From contig NC_052358.1 in assembly GCF_009727055.1 (NCBI RefSeq), positions 49,151,575-49,215,574 of the forward strand: a stretch of 64,000 nucleotides of DNA, in the 5' to 3' direction. Source of the DNA: Benincasa hispida (lineage: Eukaryota; Streptophyta; Magnoliopsida; Cucurbitales; Cucurbitaceae). Below, one piece after another: positions 23,846-36,000 of this stretch. Position 1 is the stretch's first letter, and every line of letters begins with the position of its first letter. The notes under the pieces are model-generated. The model was not told the DNA's origin. It did no database searches and was given only the letters and a program-made list of their open reading frames with translations. Position numbers and translations under genes: made by a program.

Positions 23846-25310
23846 TAGGGGTGGGTATTGACCCATACAAACACCTTATAAAGGAAGGATGCGCCATGGC
23901 ATCAAGAGGCCGAGTATGGATCTCACGGTGTGAACTTTCAATGGAGAACGTAAAAGTAAATGTATATCAAATATACTTTTCTTCCTACTAAGTATTTTAC
24001 AAATTAGTGTTCATTACTTAGCTAAACTTAGGCTAAGTCGTTTATCTAAGTGATGTTTAAGTTTGCCTAATATAACACTTATATTGGATAGTTTAACATA
24101 ATGGTTTAATTCACCAAACACTTTAATGAAATTATTGGATGCTTATAAAATATTGACTAATTCACCTTCAAGGTTGGTTCTTAGGTAGGGGTATTTCGTT
24201 TCCTTTAACTTAAATACCCCAATCCTTAGATAGAACCTTCCTTAGACGAAGGTCCCTTATAGGCAAAATTCTATAAATTTAATCTTTTATTGACTTATTT
24301 TAATCCTATTAAAACGAGTAAAAGATTTTTCTATTTTCTAATCTTATTAGAAACATTTTAACATAAAGTTTTAATTTACTAATTTTTAAACTCTTTAAAA
24401 AAAAAATTAAAACCCTATGTTTACATGCAATTCTTTATTATGGATTTTAATTACTAAAATCTATAACATGCATCGTTTTATTTTCATTAAGTAACTTAAT
24501 ATAACATTTATATAAATTTTGTGAAAAAAATGATATAGCATACAAATTTTAATCGTACATTAAACTATATAATATAACAATTATATTATAACATGCACAT
24601 GTATATCAAATATGTATGATCATGTAATTTTATTAAATAATACAACTCTTATATTAAAATAATGAAATATTAAGACATGTTATCATAGTATATAACAATT
24701 ATATTATAATATGATGCATGAACATGATTAATCCTATGGTGAGATTTTAGAATATATGGCATACAATATACAATATGTAATGTAACTAAAGTATACATCT
24801 CATGCACATTAAAAACTATATTATAAAAAAATAATAGACCAAGATTGACACCCCTAAAATGATTAATTAAATCAATATAAAAATTATATTAATTTAATTA
24901 ATCACAAAAAATAAGAAAAACAAAATTAATATAAAAATTGCTTCAAAAACCACTTTGAGAATCAAACCCATGACCTTAAAACCACCTACACGAACGCGTC
25001 AAACGCTCGGAGCATTGTAATGCTCCTCTCGAGCATAGCAACGCTGGTCTGGGAGGTTGCCATATCGTAACGTTACACTCCTTGTAGTGTTGCAACACTC
25101 GACTTCAGTGTTGAAACACTGCTGTCGAGCATTGCAATGCTTGGCCTTCTGTGTCACAGCGTAAAGCATAGTGTTGCAACTCTATGCCTTATGCTCCAAC
25201 ACAGAATGAAATACGTCTATTATGCAAACCAATCTCATACATCAAAATGCATAAAAGAACCCACCACACCATTCTGTAAAATTTAGAACAACAATTCAAG
25301 GCAAAATTGG
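23846..25310 (-). other. 5' leader of Copia element J
   Basis: This is the region between the PBS and gag, strongly AT-rich at 24000-24960. No coding domain was seen. Near the PBS, at 25000-25200, is a cluster of short palindromic or mirrored motifs (AGTGTTGCAACACT, GAGCATTGCAATGCT) that recurs in the leader after the D5 PBS. Part of it (23846-23950), with AGGGGTGGGTATTGACCC and GGCCGAGTATGGATCTCAC, resembles neither the D5 leader nor LTR D and may be an older insertion. Confidence 0.55.
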
Positions 25311-25322
25311 GCACTGATGCCA
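25311..25322 (-). promoter_or_regulatory. Primer binding site of element J
   Basis: The minus strand reads TGGCATCAGTGC two bases after the LTR end TTCCTTCA. It is close to the TGGTATCAGAGC initiator-Met primer site of Copia elements (seen exactly at 30644). Confidence 0.75.
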
Positions 25323-25324
25323 AT

Positions 25325-26986
25325 TGAAGGAATCAAATTCCTTGTGCGGAAGTGTGTGCTCGCCATTTGCCTCAATTGTGTTACATGATTTTTAAACAGA
25401 ATAGTAACAAAGCTATAAGATTAATCATGCTACTAAGAAATTCAAAGGAAAAGGATGTTACCTTTGAAGACCGCCCTTCAATCTCTTCACCTATTTGGAG
25501 TTTTCTTTCACAACATTACACTAACAACTTCTATGGGTAGGACACCACTGCAAGTCTTTTCTGTTATCCTTTTTGGACAAAGAGGTCTGTGGAAACCTTT
25601 AGAAGGAAAGGGAAAAATGCATAACTTTTTCTCTGAGAGTGTGAGTATTTTTTTTTTTTTTTTTTTGGGAGAGATTAAGAGATAGGGAGAGTAAAAACAA
25701 TCGTAATGCTTTACCAACCTCTTCAATTGCAGACTCTCTAAAGATTTAAAGAGAGAGAGAGAGGGTTCCACTCGTCCACTCCCTTGCGGTGCAGAGGAGT
25801 TTGATTTATTTTATTTAAATTCAAAAGAGATAAATTAACTTAACGAAATTAAATAATTTAATTAATTTATTAATTATCTAATATTTAGTTTATCTAATTT
25901 GAATGATATTCAAATGTGAATCTCTCGTATAACCTATAGATTTAATATGAATCTTATTCACATTAATTATAACCTATGGTTCTAATATAAATCTGATTTA
26001 TATTAACTTAATATTTAAATCTTATTCAAATATTGTACTCTCATATTATATAGTTTAATTTTGAATCTAATTCAAAATTAACTTTATAATATATATTAAT
26101 TGTATCCTATGCAATTATATTATTTGTATCATATATAATTAATTTTCTTAAATTAATTTGAACTCTTCAAATTCTTTCCATTTTAAAATCCTTATTGAAT
26201 CTATTTATGAGCTAGTAGAGGGACCTAGTGGACTTATAGTTATAAGCTCCAATGACTCATGATTAATTAATTAAACTCTTTAATTAAGTTAATCACCATT
26301 CATTAACTATGAGGCACTCCACTAAAGACTCATAACATCACTTCTATAAACTGTAGTATATTTATGTGTCCATTGAATTAACCATATTTTGTAAGTCCAC
26401 TCTTCATAAATTATTCGTAATTACAGTTGGGTCAAATTACCATTTTATAGTTTTGATTACCTCTTATACCTGAAGTATCATTGATCATCTAATGAACAAT
26501 TCTGTTTATAGTCCAACTATAAACATAGTCCTTCTCGGGCCATGAGAGGGTGAGGCCTCATTGTTCAATTTTGGGAGTTAGCACTTAAGAAAACAATCTG
26601 TTTACTTTCCCTAACGTTGGGAAAGAGTATATTCCATCTCGTGAAGCTATGTTCTCAGCTCCTCACTCGGTATCATTCCCAAAATGGTAGGCATATGGAG
26701 TAGGTAGCTAAGACCACTCTCACCCATACAAAACAATGAACGAACCTTATGAGCAGAAGTTCATAACCCACTCAGGATTGAGATCGAGTTACATGGTTAT
26801 TGCTTGAAATATGAAACTCTTCAATTAATGGTGTTACAAGGAGAGATTGTATTTTGAGGTCTGGTCTTATACAGGCTTACTGTGTAGGATACCCATACTT
26901 GCATGTCATCATATGAAAGATCTGGATCAAATTGTTCGTAACAATTATAATTGTTGCAACATTTACAAAGTCAGTTGTATCCATAG
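25325..26986 (-). repeat. 5' LTR of element J (D-like), truncated by H1
   Basis: It begins TGAAGGAATC beside the PBS and runs rightwards in minus orientation. It carries an 18-T run near 25650, a GA-rich run at 25740-25765 and the conserved phrases TCGGGCCATGAGAGGG (26536) and CTCAGGATTGAGATCGAG (26771). The last ~200 bases (LTR start) are absent because H1 begins at 26987. Confidence 0.7.
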
Positions 26987-28376
26987 TGTTGCACTTCAAA
27001 GTGATATGGAAATTTAATGCCTTTATGTCGTCCTTCAATCTCCAAATGAAGTTAATGTTGAACTTTATGTGCAATGTTTTATCTATTTAGAACCAAGTAT
27101 GAGCCTAAGTAGAGTCCTGGAGAGTCCATGGTTGAACACAGGGACTGTCAACTAAAATGCATTGAAATTGATGCTTGATCTTGACACGTTGAGTTTCTGA
27201 TATGCATTGGTGATGTTTCAAAAACTAACTAAATGCCTAGTTACAAATGTGATGGATGAAGTGGGTGAAGGTGATTGTGTGAATGATAGTGGATTATGAC
27301 AAGTTTGTATGAGATGTGGAGATGAAATGGCAAGATGGATGTGGTTACAAACACAATGAAGCAGGATGTGAGTAAAGTGAAGAAAAATTCAATTGATAAA
27401 ACAGGGTTGAGAAAGGTTTACTAACATTTTCCTAGGTAGTGCTAAGTCATGCGTTCTCATTAACTCATAATAAAGAACTCATCTCTCAATGTTTCTAGGC
27501 CACAATATCCTATCTCTGGACGCATGCAATGAGTTAATATATTGACAAAAGGTTAACTTTATCTCTAAAGCTACTTCTTTCACTATTTAATGTGATCTCC
27601 CCTCACTTATTCTCTCAAGTAGTTGAATATGTTTACTTAAAGCAATTTCTCAATTGGATTCAAGTAGTGTGTTTCACATACATCAAACAAGATGAATTTG
27701 ACTTATGAAAAACATGGAGAAAATGTCAGTTTAGTTTTCTCAACCCATGTAGAATTTAGTTGCACATGATTAAAGATAGAGAGCATGTGAATGGATGAAA
27801 TATGAAAGGCATTTTTTTATATTACAAGTATGAGTTTTTCGATCTCAGCTACTTAATAAAAATGTAAATGTAAAGAGAAATATGAGAAAGAACAGAGAAT
27901 GGGATGTCAAGTTGTTGGTCGCAATCTTTTGTTTCCTTTGGCAAGTTTTGTGACTGCTTCATTGTGGTTGTGGTGATGATGGAACTGTCTCTCTCATTTT
28001 TTAGAGGAGAACTGAGTTTTCACCCATAACTTTTCAAACAAAAGCTTGAAAGTTTAGTGGAAATGGTGAAATGAGAGGAAATTTGAGCAGAGCTTCGACC
28101 TATCATTCGATGGGAAGAAATGCACTTAGTCATTTTCTGAAGGGCTATTTATAGGCATCAAAAGGGCAACTTTTTTACTTCTTTCTAATGATTTGTTGAC
28201 ACCTTTGTATTTAATTCTATGCCCTATTGCTCCAACTACTCACGTCACATATTCATTAGTTCTGTCGCGACTGTCTCAAGTCAGCTACCAACTTGTGCCT
28301 TGATTTGATATCCATCGCCCATGTGTTTTGCCATTCTCTTTTGTTTTCAACGTGTAATCCTTTGCATTCAAGATTG
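26987..28376 (-). repeat. Athila-like LTR H1 (minus)
   Basis: It begins TGTTGCACTTCAAAGTGATATGG and is collinear with H2 (42041-43256), which lies next to an Athila PBS; that fixes the orientation as minus. A TATA-like CCTATAAATAGC lies on the minus strand at about 28145-28155. It reaches the D5 LTR start at 28377. No clear TSD was found, so solo LTR or truncated element is undecided. Confidence 0.65.
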
Positions 28377-28578
28377 TGTTAGGTTTTATGTCCTAAAACT
28401 CACAGTTTGTAAAAGATAAATATATTCTATAGTCAATAAACTTATTGTTGATTCTATTAAATTGCATACGTAAAAGTCTAAATCCAATAAACTAAGATCC
28501 TTGGCTATTATTTGAATATTTGAACTTTATGTAGAGACATAGAGATGAATCAAGTTCGAGTAAATAGCTAAAATGATC

Positions 28579-28956
28579 TAGGGATGGTCATTCAAACCGC
28601 AAAAACCAAACCGTTTCTAACAACCGAACTGAACCGAACCGAAAACTCAGTGAAATCGAAAAATGCGGTTCGATCTGGTTTGAAGAAAAGTTGAAACCGA
28701 ATTAATTCGGTTCGGTTTCGGTTTCACTTTCGAAAACCGAATTTGAAACCAAACCGAACCATTTTTAACTNNNNNNNNNNATATTTAAAAAAAGAGTAAA
28801 ACCAAATTTAAAACCGAACCGCTTTTAATTTAAAGAACAAAACCGAATTTAAAACCAAACCAAATCAAACCATTTTTAATTTTAAAAAATATAACATGGA
28901 TTTTTTAAAAATGCCAAAACTGAATTTGAAACCAAACCGAACCGTTTCTACCCCTG
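28579..28956. mobile_element. hAT-like MITE (378 bp) with 8-bp TSD
   Basis: Perfect 8-bp duplications AAATGATC flank it (28571-28578 and 28957-28964), interrupting the D5 LTR phrase. Ends are TAGGGATGGTC and CTACCCCTG, an imperfect terminal inverted repeat of the C/TAGGGGTG kind seen in plant hAT elements. The body is dominated by AACCGAACCG/CGGTTCGGTT words on both strands, which can fold into a long hairpin. Ten N lie inside. No transposase, so non-autonomous. Confidence 0.85.
28771..28780. other. Short assembly gap (10 N)
   Basis: Ten N lie inside the hAT-like MITE, probably marking a hairpin that was hard to assemble. Confidence 0.95.
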
Positions 28957-30643
28957 AAATGATCTACAGTATATGATTAAGGTTGGGTACCTTATTCTAG
29001 TAACACTTGCGGCCTACTCTGTAGTTGTTACAAGTTGTTGTAAAGATATCACAAACGAAGTGATCCAAATTCGTTCATGTATTGACATGGGGAGTGGGGG
29101 CGTCCTGTGCAATGAGTTTGCATAAGATCGGACCAAGAAATAAGTCAATCTTACTTTATAACGTTGTTTACTGTAGAAGACTGACTATTTCACTTAGTTG
29201 ACCTAGGTAACTCGATCTTAATCTTGAGCTAACTGTGAACTCCTGTTTATTTGGGATTATCCTTAGATTTGCATAAGTGAGGGTTGGCTCAATAGCACCG
29301 GCTCAATAAGCCTCCCATTTTAGGGGTAAGACCGGGTAGATAGTTGGGGACATAGGGTGCAAGAAGAAATTCACACCTACCCGATTTAGGGATAGGAGAA
29401 AGGTTGTTCTCTTAAGCACTGAATCTAGGTCTTGAACAAGGGGCCCCCACCCTTTCACTGGGCTGAGAGAGATCTGGTTTAGTAACTGGATCACAAATGA
29501 ATTGTTCATTAGAGGATCAGTAGGAACTTAAGAAATAAGACGTAATCTCAGGAGCAAAACAGATATTTGACCCACTCGTTATTACGAACAACTTGTGAAG
29601 GGTCGACATACTAATTATAGTTAAATCATGTGGACATAATATATCTACGGTGAGAGGAGTGCAACTATGGGCTTTAGTGGAGTGACTCATTAGTTAACGA
29701 ATGGAGATTAATTTGGTGTAAAGAGTTTAGCCAATTAATCTCGGATCGTTTGAGCCCATGATCTGTAGGTCCACGAGGTCCCCTTACTAGCTCGTAAATG
29801 GATTAGCTTTGGAGTAACACGATAAGTTAATTTGAAACGTTCAAATTAGAATTAAACGAAATTGGAGAATTAATTAAATATTTAAATATGATTTAAATAT
29901 TAAATTCATGAATAGGGATTCATGAAGATGGAATTTGTGTAAAATTAATTTAATATTTGATATTAAATTAACTAGAATTAATTAAATTGTTTAATTAATT
30001 ATTTATTTTATTAGAAAATTAATTTATGAAATTAATTTTGTAAATTAAATAATAATTTCATTTTTTAAGTTGATTTTGGAAATCAATATTGAAATTAGAA
30101 ATTTGGAAAGAAAAAACAAAAAAAATTAGAAAGTTGGTTTCCTCCACTCACTTAACCAAGATGCTCACACAAAATCCACTTGAATCTTGATTCACTCTTC
30201 AAGCATGAGTTGTACCTCATGCAACCTTCTTCCATGTATGAATGTCATGCAATAAATAGAGAAGAAGGAAGTGGAAATCGGGCATAAAAAACTATTAGAA
30301 CTTGCTGAAGTTTTTTTTTAAAAAAAAACTTGTAAGGTTGAAGAAGGGTTCTTCAAGTTGCATCAGTGGTGTTCTTCTCTAAATTCCCTTCATTCAAACT
30401 TATTTTGAGTCCCACAACTCAATCTAAAGCTTGAAGAGAATAGTAGGAAAGATCTTAAGGTGGTTCACAAGAAGAATTGGAGAAGATTTGCAACTAAATT
30501 CGAGTTTCAAGAGGTTTTACAAAGGTATGACATGAAACCCTCTTATTATTGTATGAGCATGCTTTATTTACAGCCAAAATTAATGAATTAGAATGCTTAT
30601 TGATCCTTGTTGCTTCCTCTACAAGCTGATATACTCCTTCAAT

Positions 30644-30655
30644 TGGTATCAGAGC
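30644..30655 (+). promoter_or_regulatory. Primer binding site after D5
   Basis: TGGTATCAGAGC, the canonical initiator-Met tRNA complement of plant Copia elements, starts two bases after the LTR end. Confidence 0.9.
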
Positions 30656-31193
30656 ATCATTTAAGTTGGTTTAATTTTGGTGCGATGGGTATTTTTTTCA
30701 TGAGATATATGAAAATAGTACACTAATATGGTTTTCTGAGTTTTGGCATTTAATTTCTCTTTGATTCCTTGATTAAATTTGTAATTGCCTATTGTTTGTT
30801 GAGCTTATATGGGTGCTCAAGAGTCTATAGTTTATTTGGAGTCATTAAAGTTGAAATTAAGATGTAATTGAAGAAACAAGTGAAAAAGGTCAAGTTGCAG
30901 TTTCTAGATCGTGAGCTTCTACCCAGGTAGCGTTGCAACGCTGCTCAAAGTTCAGGCGAGATTCCTGTTTCAGAACTAGTGAGAGCGAGATTTACAACAG
31001 ATAGCGTTGCGACGCCACTCTTGAGTGTTGCAACACTACTCACAATTCTAGTGAGATTCCATGTACAAGCAGCGAGATTCTGATGGAATTTTCAAATAAG
31101 ATTTCAAGTTCAAGCGAGATTTCTAGTTCGAGCGAGATTCTAAAGGAATTTCAAGAGAGAGATCAATTTCGAGTGAGACCTCCCACTACCACA
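30656..31193 (+). other. Copia leader after D5, cut by the C5 LTR
   Basis: This is non-coding sequence downstream of the PBS with two palindromes, AGCGTTGCAACGCT (about 30928-30942) and GAGTGTTGCAACACT (about 31023-31038), interspersed with GCGAGATTC repeats. Similar motifs occur in the J leader. It ends where a 5'-truncated C LTR begins at 31194, so no gag follows directly. Confidence 0.65.
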
Positions 31194-32620
31194 AGATGGG
31201 GATTCGTCTGATTGGGGAGCTGGGAACTCAGCTACACAAGACGAAATTCACTCCTTCCTCGAAGCAAGGGTGAGTAGATAAATTGCTCCCTTAAGGGTTG
31301 ATTTCAGGTTTTGAACATAGTGGCGCCACACCCTTTCTTGGCCAGAGAGAGGTTTAGTCCTAGTAGGACTATTATCTATTGTTCATTAGAGGGATCTGTG
31401 GTACTTAAGGAGTTAGATGTAACTACAAGAGCAAAACAGTAATTTGGCCCAGTTGTACTTACGAGCAATTTGTGAAGGGTCATCGTATTGTTGATTGGTT
31501 ATATCCAATCGACACAGAAATATATCTATAGTGTGAAGAGTGCAGCTGTCGGTCTTTAGCGAAGTGCTCGACAGGTAACAGATGGTGGATAATGTGATTA
31601 AAGAGTTTAATCAATTATTCACGTACTGTTGAAGCTTCAAGCTATAAGTCCATAAGGTCCCATTGGTAGCTCAATGGATTCAAGTTCAGAATAAGTTCTT
31701 AGGTTAGTTTGAAATGTTCAAATTAACAAGAGGGAATTTGATTATATATGATATAATTCAATTAATTCAATTATATATGATATAATTGATATAATGTATT
31801 TGATACATTATTGTTTGATTGGAGGAACTAGTATTTGAATATGATTCAAATATAAATTCTATAAATAAGATTCATAATTATTAAATTTAATATAAATATG
31901 ATTTATATTAAATGCCATAAAAGAGAAAAAGAATTATGGTTTATATATTGTATATGATGCAATATTAAAACTATAGGTTATAAATATAATATGATAAGTT
32001 AGTTATTGTATTAATTTTTAATTTATTAATTATATGATAATGGGTGGTTACATGGTTTTATGGCAATTGAGGGATAAAAATGAAAATAGTTTTCTAATGT
32101 TCCCACGAGTTATCATATTCACTATCGAGTGACTACACGATAGCATCGAGTTTACAAGACGATAGCTTGAGAGTCTAAACGATTGAATATCCAGTCTATG
32201 CAATAGACTTTCATCTTATACACGATAGTTCATCATTTACTCGATCGTCTTCTTCCTTCACTCCAATCATTCCCTCAAACCCAAATAAGCCAAAGCTCAC
32301 AACTCATGGATTCTCACACCAAGAATACTAAGGCAATCTTGTGGTTGTGTTCGGTTGTTCAATCGAGTTTATACTTACTGGTGGTCGAGGGAGATCGAGT
32401 TCTTGCTCGTTGCGTTCTTGACTGATCGAGGGATATACTTGAAGAAAGTGTTCTTCAAAGGTATTCTCTCTAACCTTTGTATTTATTTCAAGAAGCATGC
32501 TGTAATTTATGATTTCATGCGTAATCTGTTTAGTATGACTGTAAATGTATGAGTTCTTTCACAATGGAGTTTGGATGATCCGCTTCCACTCATGGGTTCT
32601 CTATAATTAGAGTTCTTTCA
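31194..32620 (+). repeat. 5'-truncated C LTR (C5), 5' LTR of element K
   Basis: It starts mid-LTR at ATGGGGATTCG (C6 equivalent about 46486) and ends GAGTTCTTTCA. ACGATAG/ACGATCG motifs lie at 32130-32260. Immediately after the end comes GGAGCATCAT, the tail of a PBS whose first ~10 bases (TTGGTATCAG) are deleted. The coding region of K follows. Confidence 0.75.
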
Positions 32621-32700
32621 GGAGCATCATTGCAAAATAGATGTCACTTAGGGCATAATAGAACTATTTTGCTAAAACTTAATTGGTGTAAAGTGGTTTA

Positions 32701-33061
32701 ATGGAAGTAGACTTATTAAGTTTGTTCTTTTTTCAACAATTTAAATTATGGCTTTCCCTATTTGCCACTGATAAACTGACTAGCGAGAATTACTCTAGTT
32801 GTAAGAATACCATAAATATGATACTTATCATCAATGACTTAAGATTTGTCCTTATGGAGGAGCGTTGGACACGGACGAACGAAAAGGCCCGAGCGTACAT
32901 CTTAGCCAGCCTTAACGACATTTTGGCCAAGAAGCATGTGCCCATGATCACTACATGCGAGATCATGGAGTCCCTGAGGGGAATGTTTGGACAACCGTTC
33001 GCGTAGCTCAGGCACGACGCTTTGAAGTACATCTTCAACTCACGTATGAAGGAGGGAACAT
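32701..33061 (+). pseudogene. gag: Copia gag, N-terminal part (element K)
   Basis: From the ATG at 32701 the frame gives a short hydrophobic lead, then TDKLTSENYSSCKNTINM, RFVLMEERW, EKARAYILASLNDILAKKH and ITTCEIMESLRGMFGQPF. This is the N-terminal half of Copia gag (UBN2/gag-polypeptide type), the particle-forming protein. A TAG stop at 33004 breaks it, and after it the same frame continues LRHDALKYIFNSRMKEG up to the A2 insertion. The first 20 residues are unlike the usual family start, so the start is uncertain. Confidence 0.85.
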
Positions 33062-36000
33062 TGATGACGGGAAAAAATGCATGTCATTATAGGCCTTTTA
33101 TTTAGAATTATGATGGCTGTTAAGTAGAATATGTGGCAATTATGTTAGGAATTCATGAGAAAACGAGTTTGCATCGATCGACATTAAGAATCTTGGCTAA
33201 CCCACTATTATGCGTTATTATGCGTTCGATTGTCTATCTCTGTATCTAACGTAGGAAGCGGACACATACGCAGAAGCCGGGCTATCGCAAAGATGACCGC
33301 ATGCGGAGAATCTCTCCATCGCAGAGGCGAACGCATACGCTCGACGCATGGATGTTGCGGCCATCAACCACATGCGTACATCGCATAGAAGTTACGGTCG
33401 TCAAGCGAATGCGGTCATCGCAGAGAAGTTGCGGCCGTCAAGCGAATGCGGTCATCGTAAGGAGATTACGGCTACATAATGATAACCATAATAGAGGGAT
33501 GAACGTAAGGTTGGTGGAATGCAAGCAAGAATGCATACCTCGGGAGAATCAAAAGATGATGTTGACATTTTACCTACCACGCCATTAGTAGCAAAGATTC
33601 AGAAAATGACCATCACGCTGCGAGTGTCAGATTCAGAGCAGGTCCATTAATGTTGTCGGCGATCATGGCGATGAACAGAATTTCAAATCATCCAAGGTTT
33701 TTCGCCTGAGGCTCCCCACCTTAGGGTGGATCCTTGTGATCCAGACCAAAGCGTGAGAAGATAGTTTGAGAATTCTTCATCTACTTCATCCATTTCAAGT
33801 GACGATCGAAGCAAGCTCGAGAGAGTCATTTCCACCACCCATCCATGGCACCACCGACAGCCTTGACACACATTTGCTAGAAGTAAGACATTGCTTCCAG
33901 CTGGTCCTTCCATTTCTCTTCTTTCCTTGTATTGTATTACATTTTTGCTTAAGGAATTAATACATTTTGTGATCAATGCATTTCTATATTTCCTTCGATT
34001 CCATCTCCATCTTCCTTTACTTAGCATCCTTAACTTTCATTGCATCATTAAGTAAGATTGCTAGAGTATCGCATACTTAATCATGCAGATTAGGGATATG
34101 AAGCATGTAGCAAACCATCGGGAGGTGTGCGTTGCGTGAGTGTTGTGAGAAAATCTTGTTTGCTTAGTGTGAAGTGATGCTCGTATTTATGAATTGGAAA
34201 TATGGATGATATGCGTTGATGGATTTGCATTGTGCACTTAAGTTTCCCCAGTGGAATCCAAGTGTAAATTCCTCTGAGTTTCCTGGTAAGTCCAGGGTCA
34301 AACATAAGGACTTGTGAAAATAGATTGCATTGGTGATTTTTATGAAGACTTTGTGGTAACCGGTTAAATGAATAAAGTATTGAGTTTATTGTTTGCGTTG
34401 AAAAATAAATAACAAATGCGGTGGAGTTTGAAAAGAGTTGGTAAATGGGAGATGCAATGAATATACGGTGAACGGGTTGAGAAGGGTTTTGGCTAACACT
34501 CCCTAGAATGCGTTCATGCTTACAATCATGCAACATGCATACAACAGTAAACCACCTCTCGGTGTGAATACTACGGCTTCTAATGCTAGAACGCATGCGA
34601 TGTATGTGCAAAGGTGTCTATAGGGCCTACACATAAGCCTCTAATTCTTGTCTATGCGATGATACATAAAGAAGGCGACCACATATCATCATACCTATTC
34701 CTAGGATGCATGCGATACAAGTTGACAAACAAAGCTTATCTCTAAGTCTCTATCTCTTGTTTATGCAAGTTTAATCTTGCTCTCTCAAGTCCATATTCTA
34801 ACCTAGCTCTTTCAAGACATTAGGTTCTTTCTTTAGACTCTTTATCGAGTAGCTCTAAAGGGTATTTTGCACAGCATAAAACAAGACGAGTAAGCAATGA
34901 ACTTCCTAGGTCATGTTAGCTTAGTTCTTCTCAACCCATTCGACTAGTTTAGCTACTCGTGCGTATTAAGAGAGTGAACAGATGTAGAAATAAAACTTTC
35001 ATTGTATAGACATGAAGATGAAGTACACAATAACAATGCAAGTATAATAAAGAGTCTGGTAGCAATTTATTGCTACCAGGCATTTACACTGTTTCTACTC
35101 GTGCTCTAAAGATAATCTCACTCTCGCGAGAGTCAGCCCGATCTCTGCTCTTACGCCCCAAGGTTCTCTCTCGAGTTGCCCTGAGTGATCTCCGGCACCA
35201 CCACTCTTCTCTTGCTCCGCCTTAAAATGGAAAGGAAAACTATGGACAGAGGCGTGAACTAAATGGTGAATTAATCAGCTCGTTAACTCGTCAACCCCTT
35301 CTCTGAAGAATGCCTTGGTATTTATAGAGCATCCATGGTGAAAGGTGGCTTCTCTCTCCTGGTTGTACAGATGGGACAACTTTAATTCCTGACTGATGCA
35401 CCGGATAATTGTTCCCGATAAAGCTTAATATACTTTGTGATCGTTATCGGTTGTCAACTTAATTTGCATTCGACTGTCATCAGCCTTCTGTCCCATCGCT
35501 CTTAATTATCCTTTCACCCAGATGCACCCGCCATGTTGCGCTGACCAAGTTGCTGCGATCCTTCTCGAGCGAATGTTTGCAAGCACGATCAACGCAAAGC
35601 CTTACGGTGAAGTTGCACTCGACAAATGAATTCCTATGATCACAATCTTTGCATTGCGTTAACGCATATTCTGCACAAAAATACAAAAATCAACTGTTCT
35701 AATGCGCTGAACGCATACGACCGCAATATTAAAAAGTTGATGCTTAATGGACGCAAAGTAACATATTTCATCAACACAATCCAACATTGTTTAAGAACTT
35801 AGCACTATGATAACGTGCATTTCTACCCGTTATCATGAAGCTGTAGCAACACTTGTCTATAGGCGGATGCAATGCTTGTCTATGAGTAAAATCAGCAGCA
35901 ACTAACTGCCCGAGAGGGTAAGTAGTTGATCGCATTAAGCAATGTAAGCAAGTATTCACTAGGAATAGGAATAATTTTACGTCAGCCATACTCATGTGAT

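Larger units (their letters stand above)
20100..26986 (-). mobile_element. Copia element J (minus), split by solo LTR D3
   Basis: Read right to left: a truncated 5' LTR (25325-26986), an initiator-Met-type PBS (25311-25322), a long AT-rich leader, gag (interrupted by D3), protease remnant and integrase. Reverse transcriptase, RNase H and the 3' LTR are missing beyond 20100, where the C3 LTR begins. The same gag-pol family appears in plus orientation as element K (32701-40200). All coding parts are broken. Confidence 0.8.
28377..30641 (+). repeat. Copia 5' LTR D5 (2265 bp including a MITE)
   Basis: It starts TGTTAGGTTTTATGTCC and ends ATACTCCTTCA directly before a PBS. It is collinear with D3 (TTGAGCTAACTGTGAACTCCTG here, TTGAGCTGTCTATGAACTCC there). 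A MITE occupies 28579-28956 and a 10-base gap lies at 28771-28780. Open frame 29303-29509 is LTR sequence, with an equivalent at 22318-22584 in D3. Confidence 0.85.

Noticed and set aside
28579..28956. Telomere-like or satellite AACCGAACCG repeat
   Set aside because: It is a single 378-bp unit bounded by an 8-bp duplication, so a MITE explains it better.
34090..34611. 173-codon minus-strand frame
   Set aside because: It crosses the junction between LTR A2 and the later insertion E1, so it cannot be an old gene.
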